From Arcicella sp038230735 (GTDB lineage: Bacteria > Bacteroidota > Bacteroidia > Cytophagales > Spirosomataceae), in NCBI GenBank assembly GCA_038230735.1, contig JBBRMR010000012.1, positions 19,037 through 83,036 on the forward strand: DNA of 64,000 nucleotides. The letters are read 5' to 3'. A program made the position numbers and the translations under genes. The notes beneath the pieces are model-generated. The model was not told where the DNA came from and ran no database searches. It saw only the letters and a program-made list of their open reading frames with translations. The first letter of the stretch is position 1; every line of letters starts with the position of its first letter. This document shows positions 58,664 to 64,000 of the stretch, one piece after another.

Positions 58664-60133
58664 ATGAAAGATTATGCTTTATTAAAGATAAATCTGATGG
58701 GCGGAATCGTTTCGCCAGGCACATTAGATTATATACTTTCTGCCGCTCGAGAGGCAGGCGTGAGAGAATTGAGTTTTGGAGCAAGACAGCAAATTTTGAT
58801 ATCCGTTAAGGCTGAAACGGTGCGGGGAAGTGGGATGATTGAATTAAAGAAAAAATTGAACAAATCTAAGATTGACTTCGAGATAGATACTGATAATTTT
58901 CCAAATATAATCTCTTCTTATTGTGCCGAAGAAGTCTTTCCAACGGGGCAATGGCTATCGGAGGGAATTTACAAAGATGTCTTTGATGGCTTTGATTATC
59001 AGCCAAAATTGAAGGTAAATATCTCCGATTTTCAACAATCTTTTACCCCTTTTTTTACGGGAAATCTTAACTTTATTGCTTCCAATACCCAAAATTTCTG
59101 GTACTTATACATTCGCCCGAAGCAATCCAATCGTATTTTTCGTTTTCCCATTTTGATTTATACGTTGGAAATTCCTAAAATCTGTCAAAGAATCGAAGAA
59201 GTGATTTGGGATAATTCAGAAATGGACGAAAACGAAGTGTATGAAAAGGTGATTGCCAAAGGGGAGATTATCTCGCAAGTGATTTTAGAGGATTTGACCT
59301 TACCCAATTTCTCACTACCTTATTACGAAGGATTCAACCGTTACGGAGAAAAAACTTGGCTTGGCATTTATCGTAGAAATGAAACTTTTTCGATTGATTT
59401 TCTCCAAGAGATTTGTCAGATTTGTTTAGAAACTAAAATCGGACAAATTTGCACAACGCCTTGGAAATCATTGATTATCAAAGGGATAGAGAGAAAACAT
59501 CGTTCTTTTTGGGATAAACTCTTGGGTAAATATGCCATCAATGTCCGTCATGCTGCCAACGAATTAAACTGGCAAGTAGAGGATTTAGCACCCGAAGGAT
59601 TAGCCTTGAAAAAAGCCATTATCCGTGAATTTGATGATGAAGACGTGCGTACTTTTGGGCTGAGTTTTGCCGTACAAACCCGTTCAAAATCGGAAGTTTT
59701 TGGTTCGGTAGTTATCAAAAAACGGAAAATTTTTGGTGGTATTTCCAGCGTTTTTGACATTTATCATACCGCAGATTTTAATCCTAATACTCGTGAATTA
59801 ATTTTATTTGAAAAAGGCGTAAATAAAACCCACGTTCCCGAAATTCTGCAAAGATTATCCAAACGATTTTATGCCCAAAATACGAAACAAGGATTAACTA
59901 TTGTAAAAAATAAAGTCAGTAAACCTGTTGATTTACAGATGGTTAAAGTTCATCAATGCAAAGTATGTTTTACCATTTATGATGAAAGATTTGGCGATTC
60001 AGTTAATCAAATTCCTGTGGGCGTGAAGTTTTCGGACTTGCCCATAAGCTATTGCTGCCCTGTGTGTGAGGCTGAAAAAGGGGATTTTTTGGAAGTAAGT
60101 GTTGAGGGGATGTTGATGAAAGGGTTTGCTTAG
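58664..60133 (+). CDS. NirB-like ferredoxin-half-domain protein with C-terminal rubredoxin, nitrate cluster
   Basis: About 489 residues from ATG 58664 (MKDYALLKINLMGGIVSPGT); a TTG start at 58613 is less likely. The N-terminal part (DYILSAAREAGVRELSFGAR, then QQILISV) looks like the ferredoxin-like half-domain of nitrite/sulfite reductases. SSYCAEEVFPTGQWLSEGIY follows where siroheme enzymes begin their core, but no C-x5-C ... C-x3-C ligand set for siroheme/[4Fe-4S] is visible. The C-terminal 55 residues are a rubredoxin: VHQCKVCFTIYDERFGD and SYCCPVCEAEKGDFLEV (CxxC pairs). It probably transfers electrons in nitrate/nitrite reduction; the exact role is unknown. Confidence 0.78.
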   Translation: MKDYALLKINLMGGIVSPGTLDYILSAAREAGVRELSFGARQQILISVKAETVRGSGMIELKKKLNKSKIDFEIDTDNFPNIISSYCAEEVFPTGQWLSEGIYKDVFDGFDYQPKLKVNISDFQQSFTPFFTGNLNFIASNTQNFWYLYIRPKQSNRIFRFPILIYTLEIPKICQRIEEVIWDNSEMDENEVYEKVIAKGEIISQVILEDLTLPNFSLPYYEGFNRYGEKTWLGIYRRNETFSIDFLQEICQICLETKIGQICTTPWKSLIIKGIERKHRSFWDKLLGKYAINVRHAANELNWQVEDLAPEGLALKKAIIREFDDEDVRTFGLSFAVQTRSKSEVFGSVVIKKRKIFGGISSVFDIYHTADFNPNTRELILFEKGVNKTHVPEILQRLSKRFYAQNTKQGLTIVKNKVSKPVDLQMVKVHQCKVCFTIYDERFGDSVNQIPVGVKFSDLPISYCCPVCEAEKGDFLEVSVEGMLMKGFA

Positions 60134-60160
60134 GTATTGTTATTCATGACAATAATACCT
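60132..60160. terminator. Hairpin between convergent genes
   Basis: AGGTATTGTT (60132-60141) pairs with AATAATACCT (60151-60160) with one mismatch. It spans the stop codon of the rubredoxin protein gene and the stop of convergent higA. A U-tract is weak, so termination strength is uncertain. Confidence 0.55.
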
Positions 60161-60500
60161 CGGCAGGAATTCCTAATTGGTGGTGGAAGATTTTGGCTAT
60201 TTCTAAGGTAAGAGGCTTTCTTCGATTTAAAATTGAAGAAATATACCCCTTGCTTCCAATAATGCCAACGAAATCTTTATTTCTTAAACCTTTTTCTAAC
60301 ATTCTTATTTTTACCGCTTCAATTGGATCAGGTGTTGGGATTGGATAATTTTCGTCTTCATACACTTTCACTAATAATAAAGCTACCGCCAATCGTTCAC
60401 CTTCAGGGCTATTAACAGGCACTTTTTGGTCAAATTGACTATCAATCCACTCCAAATACTCTTCGTATTGCTCCTCAGTTTTTATTGGTTTTAAATTCAT
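60144..60500 (-). CDS. higA: HigA-type antitoxin, XRE helix-turn-helix
   Basis: 118 residues. The N-terminal extension MNLKPIKTEEQYEEYLEWID followed by YPIPTPDPIEAVKIRMLEKG is characteristic of HigA antitoxins. The helix-turn-helix is GLRNKDFVGIIGSKGYISSI, followed by LNRRKPLTLEIAKIFHHQLG. It should neutralise HigB and repress the operon by binding the promoter palindrome at 60824-60840. It overlaps higB by 4 bp. Confidence 0.92.
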   Translation of the reverse strand: MNLKPIKTEEQYEEYLEWIDSQFDQKVPVNSPEGERLAVALLLVKVYEDENYPIPTPDPIEAVKIRMLEKGLRNKDFVGIIGSKGYISSILNRRKPLTLEIAKIFHHQLGIPAEVLLS

Positions 60501-60808
60501 TTCTTTTTAAATTTTACAGTTTCTACATCAATCTCATCATATTCTGCGTGCGTACCAAACCACTTAATTTGAATGGATTTATATTCAAAAACCATTCTTA
60601 CGACCAATCTATATTTATTTCCCATAATATTGAAAACAACACGGTCGTCTCCAACAATGCTAACATTTCTATAAACTTTTTTCAATTCATTAAAATTCTG
60701 AAAGTCACTTTTTACGAATTCAACATACCATTCACGAAGGGCATTTGATGCTTTCGGATAAAGTATGCAGTATATAAGAAGCGTTTTACGAGTAATTATA
60801 TTGAACAT
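60497..60808 (-). CDS. higB: HigB-type mRNA interferase toxin
   Basis: 103 residues, RelE/HigB fold. Start MFNIITRKTLLIYCILYPKA then LREWYVEFVKSDFQNFNELK, and KYRLVVRMVFEYKSIQIKWF followed by GTHAEYDEI. These are the usual blocks of ribosome-dependent HigB toxins (N-Y-R-L-I-x-x-I, then F-x-G-T-H-x-E-Y-D). It would cleave translated mRNA when free of HigA. The toxin-first gene order is normal for higBA. The mRNA may be nearly leaderless. Confidence 0.92.
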   Translation of the reverse strand: MFNIITRKTLLIYCILYPKASNALREWYVEFVKSDFQNFNELKKVYRNVSIVGDDRVVFNIMGNKYRLVVRMVFEYKSIQIKWFGTHAEYDEIDVETVKFKKK

Positions 60809-60812
60809 TAAA

Positions 60813-60843
60813 CAAAGATAAAAGTTTTCTTATAGAAAACAAA
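60813..60843 (-). promoter_or_regulatory. higBA promoter with operator palindrome
   Basis: On the minus strand TTTG and TATCTTTG (plus 60840-60843 and 60813-60820) are exactly 19 bp apart, a consensus Bacteroidota promoter. The spacer holds a perfect 17-bp inverted repeat, GTTTTCT-TAT-AGAAAAC (60824-60840), the expected site for HigA autorepression. The predicted start is within a few nucleotides of the higB ATG (60806-60808). Confidence 0.78.
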
Positions 60844-60851
60844 AGTTATTT

Positions 60852-61322
60852 TCAAATCCCAAACCGCTTCTGAAAATAAGGTTTCAAAAATCGTTTATCC
60901 AAGAAGTAAAAAAGCATTAAAGCGTTGATTAACAACAGACTACGGGTTATTAATTTGTTTTGAAAAAATGTAATCGTTCCACTCAAATCTATCTTAATCG
61001 CTTGATTACTATACATCTGCAGTACGATTAATGCCAATAAAATAACCAATACTGACATTGCTGCCAAGAAGTAAACGGGCATTTTATAACTCTTCCGAAC
61101 CATCACAACCTCCTGCGAAACCTCCCAACGGTCAATCAATTTATCGGTAAAATTGAAAGCGGTTTTTTCTATGCTCGTATCCCTCAAGAGGGAGTGCGTG
61201 TGAGCATATTCCTTGAAAAGTATCTGATAATCAGCACTTTCTGAAAGGTTTTTTTTATGTTGAAGCATTGTTTCTTCGGAAGCAACGCCATCTAATATGT
61301 CAAAAATATCTTCGTCTTTCAT
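60852..61322 (-). CDS. Membrane anti-sigma-like protein
   Basis: About 156 residues from the Met at 61320-61322 (MKDEDIFDILDGVASEETML); the ORF's 16 additional residues lie in a hairpin repeat. The N-terminal MKDEDIFDILDGVASEE followed by a cytoplasmic helical region resembles anti-sigma factors (L-D-G-x-L-x-x-x-E). Two transmembrane helices follow (MPVYFLAAMSVLVILLALIV and TRSLLLINALMLFYFLDKRF). It is directly downstream of an ECF sigma gene, so it is probably its inhibitor, although there is no zinc HxxxCxxC motif. Confidence 0.7.
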   Translation of the reverse strand: MKDEDIFDILDGVASEETMLQHKKNLSESADYQILFKEYAHTHSLLRDTSIEKTAFNFTDKLIDRWEVSQEVVMVRKSYKMPVYFLAAMSVLVILLALIVLQMYSNQAIKIDLSGTITFFQNKLITRSLLLINALMLFYFLDKRFLKPYFQKRFGI

Positions 61323-61333
61323 GTTTTTAAAAT

Positions 61334-61430
61334 AGTTGTAAGTCGTAAAGTCGTATGTCATAAGAGGCATGGGAAAACACGAATTTGGCTTTACACTTAC
61401 GACTTATTGACTTAGAACTTATGACTTTTT
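61334..61430. repeat. AAGTCGTAAGTC mosaic hairpin between sigma and anti-sigma genes
   Basis: The left words GTTGTAAGTCGTAAAGTCGT (61335-61354) and GTCATAAGA face TTACACTTACGACTTATTGA and GAACTTATGACTTTTTA on the right (61391-61430). TAAGTCGTAA/TTACGACTTA is the core pair. The right end abuts the sigma stop codon. Same words as 26181-26258. Confidence 0.7.
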
Positions 61431-61998
61431 ATATCAATGTTTTCACTTCGTTTCCTAAAATCCTTTTCATTTCCTCCGCCAATCTTTTTCTGGCTCGGCA
61501 TAATTTTACTTTAATGGTTTCGGCGGATGAACCTACTATTTGAGCGATTTCTTCTAAAGACTGTTCTTTCAGATAAAATAGGGTTATCACCGTAACGTCA
61601 TCGGGTAAAAGATGGTTTAAGGCTTGCTGAATATAAGCTCGTTGTTCCTTGATTTTCAGGTCGTTATCGGTATCTACTGAAGCAAATTGAGCGGAAAAAG
61701 AAGTCTCAATATCCTCGGTCTGAATTCTATTTTTTCGCTTAAACATCAAAGCAGTATTGAAGACAATTCTATAAAACCAAGTCGTGAATTTTGCTTCTTG
61801 ATTAAAAGTAGCCAACGCTTGAAATGCTTGAATAAAGGCATCTTGAGCAATTTCCTCAGCATCTTCCCGAGTTCCCGCAATCTTGTACGCCACTGTAAAG
61901 GCGTAGTCTTTATGGCGATTGGCAAGGTCTTTATAACCCGACTTATCACCCGATAAAATGCGTTCAATAATGGAATTATCTGTTTCTTTGGTCTTCAC
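61429..61998 (-). CDS. ECF RNA polymerase sigma factor
   Basis: 189 residues. Region 2: YKDLANRHKDYAFTVAYKIA with REDAEEIAQDAFIQAFQALA and FTTWFYRIVFNTALMFKRKN. Region 4: LPDDVTVITLFYLKEQSLEE with IAQIVGSSAETIKVKLCRAR. It is the RpoE-like (not the SusCD-linked) type. It precedes the anti-sigma-like gene; divergent genes at 62276 and 62753 are possible targets. Confidence 0.92.
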   Translation of the reverse strand: MKTKETDNSIIERILSGDKSGYKDLANRHKDYAFTVAYKIAGTREDAEEIAQDAFIQAFQALATFNQEAKFTTWFYRIVFNTALMFKRKNRIQTEDIETSFSAQFASVDTDNDLKIKEQRAYIQQALNHLLPDDVTVITLFYLKEQSLEEIAQIVGSSAETIKVKLCRARKRLAEEMKRILGNEVKTLI

Positions 61999-62041
61999 AA
62001 TTTGTTAGATGCGGGTTGGGTGGGAAAGGTTACAGATTTGA

Positions 62042-62200
62042 GTTTATGAGTTTAAGGTTTATAAGTTTAGAGTTTTCGACCCGTGGTTGGTGTCTCACTG
62101 GGCAGAAAGACAAAATATTTTATACAAATTAAATGCTTGATTATCAGAATATTACGAATATAAATCTACTCATAAACCCTAAACTTATAGACTCATAAAC
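62042..62200. repeat. GAGTTTATGAGT mosaic hairpin upstream of the sigma gene
   Basis: GTTTATGAGT (62042-62051) pairs with ACTCATAAAC (62191-62200), and ATAAGTTTAG (62061-62070) with CTAAACTTAT (62180-62189). About 110 bp of loop separates the arms. It lies in the divergent region between the sigma and DUF6249-like genes and shares words with 21727-21857 and 27391-27494. Confidence 0.75.
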
Positions 62201-62275
62201 TTTCAATTGTAACCTTTCTCAAACACCTTACATCATATCCCCAGAAATTAATTAACAATTTAAACAAATAAGACG

Positions 62276-62647
62276 ATGTTCAATGAAAACGCAGTGCCAT
62301 TATTTGCACTTTTAATTCCGATAGTAGGTACATTAGGATTATTTACGATGATTATTTTTTTACGTAAATATCAAAACGATGAAAGAATGGCAATGATTGC
62401 CAAAGGTATTACACCGCCACGAAGGACTTCACCAGAAATTAATCCAAGTAATTCCTTGCGTTGGGGTTTTATCTTGATTGGTTTTGGAGTTGGTTTATTG
62501 ATGGGTTCATTATTGGAAAGCCTCACAAATATAGACGGAGACACTGCACATTTCTCCATGATTTTCATTTTTGGGGGTTTAGGGCTATTAGCTTCTTATT
62601 TTTATCAGATGAAATTGGATAAGAAAAATAAGGAAAATAACCATTAA
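62276..62647 (+). CDS. Small membrane protein, DUF6249-like
   Basis: 123 residues with three transmembrane helices: VPLFALLIPIVGTLGLFTMI, LRWGFILIGFGVGLLMGSLL and HFSMIFIFGGLGLLASYFYQ. Between the first two is a cytoplasmic loop (RKYQNDERMAMIAKGITPPR) matching the E-R-x-A-M-I-E-K-G-x block of DUF6249 proteins. These often accompany ECF sigma/anti-sigma pairs in Bacteroidota, as here. Function is unknown. Confidence 0.75.
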   Translation: MFNENAVPLFALLIPIVGTLGLFTMIIFLRKYQNDERMAMIAKGITPPRRTSPEINPSNSLRWGFILIGFGVGLLMGSLLESLTNIDGDTAHFSMIFIFGGLGLLASYFYQMKLDKKNKENNH

Positions 62648-62752
62648 CATCTCCTTAACAAGCATTAACGTTTCATTAACTTACCTCCGAAGGCTTTCTG
62701 CGTTATAAGTTCAGATTAGAAATTTTAAACCAATCTTGAACAAATAGAAATC

Positions 62753-63364
62753 ATGAAAAAGTTAATTGCAGCCATCGCCCTTACCTTTATTGCTTACACA
62801 AATATCAACGCTCAAAGTGTTGCTTTCAAAGTAGGATATACACATTCAGACGTGATAGTATCGCCTGAACCCGCTAATATTTTTACGCCCAAAGAAACTT
62901 TTCACGCTGGTATTGCGATAAAAGACCTTATGCTAACCGACAAAATTGGCTTGCAACCAGAACTTTTGTATTCGATGCAAGGCTTCAAAGTGGCCAGTGT
63001 TGGTAACGTTGGTATTCATTATATCTCATTACCCGTTTTAGTAACATTTCCAGTTACGGAACAATTACAATTACAAGTTGGTCCACAGGTGAGTTATATG
63101 ATTAATTCTCGGGTGGGAGTGGTAAATGATTTATTTTCAGTTACTTACAACGGATTGTTTCATGACATTGATGCGGGTGCAGTAGCGGGTATGGAATTCA
63201 AAGCTACCGAAAATATCTCTATCGGTGGACGTTATTATTTGGGTATGACCAATGTGAACAAAGACTTTTCATTCGGAAATAATAAAAATTTATCCGATTT
63301 TTTCCAAATGAGAAATACTGGAATTCAAGCATACGTATCGTTTAGTTTTGGGGGGAAGAAGTAG
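62753..63364 (+). CDS. Outer-membrane beta-barrel protein
   Basis: 203 residues. Signal peptide MKKLIAAIALTFIAYTNINA. Then strands of an eight-stranded barrel: VAFKVGYTHSDVIVSPEPAN, LMLTDKIGLQPELLYSMQGF, IHYISLPVLVTFPVTEQLQL, VGPQVSYMIN, AGAVAGMEFKATENISIGGR, and final NTGIQAYVSFSFGGKK with a C-terminal Phe-rich strand. It is the OMP_b-brl_2 type common in Bacteroidota. Function is unknown. Confidence 0.85.
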   Translation: MKKLIAAIALTFIAYTNINAQSVAFKVGYTHSDVIVSPEPANIFTPKETFHAGIAIKDLMLTDKIGLQPELLYSMQGFKVASVGNVGIHYISLPVLVTFPVTEQLQLQVGPQVSYMINSRVGVVNDLFSVTYNGLFHDIDAGAVAGMEFKATENISIGGRYYLGMTNVNKDFSFGNNKNLSDFFQMRNTGIQAYVSFSFGGKK

Positions 63365-63369
63365 GATTT

Positions 63370-63475
63370 AAGTATTTAGTATATGAGTATTGAGTATATG
63401 AGTGTTCAGTAATTTAGCAAAGGTATTGCCAGCTATTTACTCATTGCTCATTTACTCAATACTCATTACTCTGAA
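63370..63475. repeat. GAGTATTGAGTA mosaic hairpin
   Basis: ATGAGTATTGAGTA (63383-63396) pairs perfectly with TACTCAATACTCAT (63453-63466). Adjacent words (GAGTATATGAGTG, TTTACTCATTGCTCA) are related. It lies after the barrel gene and ends about 40 bp before the next promoter; ACTCAATACTCAT also occurs at about 28198-28210. Confidence 0.75.
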
Positions 63476-63516
63476 AAATTGCACTATAAAAGGTTTTCTA
63501 TCTTTAAAAATTATCG

Positions 63517-63552
63517 TACCTTTGCAAGCCGTTGAAAGAAACGGCTTTTTTA
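63517..63552 (+). promoter_or_regulatory. Promoter with a terminator-like hairpin at the transcription start
   Basis: TACCTTTG (63517-63524) is a consensus -7 box, with TTTT at the -33 position 19 bp upstream. The predicted start is near 63529. Immediately there, AAGCCGTT (63526-63533) pairs with AACGGCTT (63540-63547), followed by a T-run to about 63552. The RNA would therefore begin with an intrinsic-terminator-like stem about 70-90 nt before the coding start. Confidence 0.65.
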
Positions 63553-63618
63553 TTTGCTGAAAATGAGAGACTTATCTTAATTTTTAGGAATAAAAAATAG
63601 TAGTATTTTACAGCAGTG

Positions 63619-64000
63619 ATGTTGCAATATTTTAACAAAAAGAAAATGAGAAAGCGAATCGAAAAAGAAGATTTGTCCTTCGAAAGAAGAGAAACCACCC
63701 GTCAAAGAAAAGACGAATTAAACCGTGAATTGGGGCGTGAAGTAGCACCCAAAAAGACTTACGGAGAAAGACCAGATTTTAATGCTGGCGAAAGAAAGCC
63801 ATTTGACGGAGAAAGAAAACCTTACGGTGAGCGTTCGGAAAGAAAGCCATTTGACGGAGAAAGAAAACCTTATTCATCAGATAATAGAGGAGAAAGAAAG
63901 CCATTTGACGGAGAAAGAAAACCTTATTCATCAGATAATAGAGGAGAAAGAAAGCCATTTGACGGAGAAAGAAAACCTTATTCATCAGATAATAGAGGAG
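63619..64000 (+). CDS. Start of a probable rRNA pseudouridine synthase (RluB/RsuA type) with disordered basic N-terminus, partial
   Basis: The frame is open from 63619 (ATG; another ATG at 63646) to the window's right edge. It reads MRKRIEKEDLSFERRETTRQ, then a repetitive Arg/Lys/Glu/Asp-rich stretch (GERKPFDGERKPYSSDNR repeated). No folded domain is reached. Long low-complexity N-termini of this kind precede the S4 and synthase domains of many Bacteroidota RluB-like enzymes, which is the basis for the guess. Another RNA-binding protein with an RGG-like tail would look the same so far. Confidence 0.5.
   Translation, partial: MLQYFNKKKMRKRIEKEDLSFERRETTRQRKDELNRELGREVAPKKTYGERPDFNAGERKPFDGERKPYGERSERKPFDGERKPYSSDNRGERKPFDGERKPYSSDNRGERKPFDGERKPYSSDNRG
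63787..64000 (+). repeat. 54-bp in-frame tandem repeat
   Basis: Two consecutive 54-bp units (63889-63942, 63943-63996) are identical at the DNA level and encode GERKPFDGERKPYSSDNR. The unit at 63835-63888 differs only at its first residue, and 63787-63834 is a diverged copy. The array continues past the window. Near-identity indicates recent expansion by slippage or recombination. Confidence 0.9.

Noticed and set aside
63787..64000. CRISPR-like array
   Set aside because: The 54-bp units are directly adjacent, in frame and without spacers, so this is a coding tandem repeat.
1..64000. tRNA or rRNA genes, prophage or transposase genes
   Set aside because: Read for T-loop motifs, rRNA signatures and transposase or integrase protein motifs; none was found.

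Overview
The window is AT-rich chromosomal DNA from a member of the Bacteroidota, most likely a Cytophagales/Spirosomataceae-type environmental bacterium. Evidence: a SusC/SusD pair under a FecI/FecR-type switch, a CHU_C-type (type IX secretion) sorting domain, gliding genes gldE and gldB, a DUF4296 lipoprotein, eukaryotic-type (GT3) glycogen synthase, long-form IlvC, a carotenoid desaturase, and several promoters of the Bacteroidota TTTG-N19-TAnnTTTG type. No rRNA, tRNA, CRISPR array, prophage or transposase gene was seen. The genus assignment is inference.

Layout. 0-6 kb: start of mrp, a metallopeptidase-like lipoprotein with a small secreted partner, an XRE regulator, a Gfo/Idh/MocA dehydrogenase, a methyltransferase-like protein and ilvC. 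6.2 kb: a 128-bp MITE-like element with a perfect 56-bp palindrome inside. 6.3-13.4 kb: sigma, anti-sigma, SusC, SusD uptake locus without enzymes. 13.5-20.6 kb: carotenoid desaturase, di-haem cytochrome c, glycogen synthase and a Bat-type (DUF58, VWA) cluster. 20.7-28 kb: housekeeping genes (HemJ, polyprenol-phosphate glycosyltransferase, an adaptor protein, RNase G, HU, a tiny AURKAIP1/COX24-like protein missed by ordinary gene calling). 28-38 kb: mutY, umuDC, ssb, gldE, a type IX cargo protein, a thioesterase, DUF2256, a PorT-like barrel and gldB. 38-43 kb: DacB, an esterase with a Cys in the nucleophile elbow, KduI and GH88 for uronate use, and a truncated AlkD-like fragment.

43-60 kb is a coherent nitrate assimilation island. 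It has a NarX/NarL-like two-component pair, NirD and NirB, a siroheme-path methyltransferase, an outer-membrane porin, a nitrate ABC transporter (NrtA, NrtB, NrtD), a 1207-residue nitrate reductase with its FAD/NAD-type electron-input module fused on, and a rubredoxin-tailed protein of unclear role. 60-64 kb: a HigBA toxin-antitoxin pair, a second sigma/anti-sigma pair, two membrane proteins and the repeat-rich start of what is probably a pseudouridine synthase.

The most unusual feature is not a gene. About twenty hairpins lie between genes, built from a small vocabulary of short words (for example GAGTTTATGAGT, AAGTCGTAAGTC, CGATGTTCG, GATTGAGTGATT, AAGGCACAAAG). The two arms carry the same words in reverse complement. 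Several run into genes: two supply stop codons, one encodes a histidine kinase tail, one lies where an ORF could be over-extended upstream of NirD, and two similar low-complexity segments sit in frame inside the carotenoid desaturase and the nitrate reductase. They look like a family of mosaic palindromic elements that tolerates, or exploits, insertion into coding sequence.
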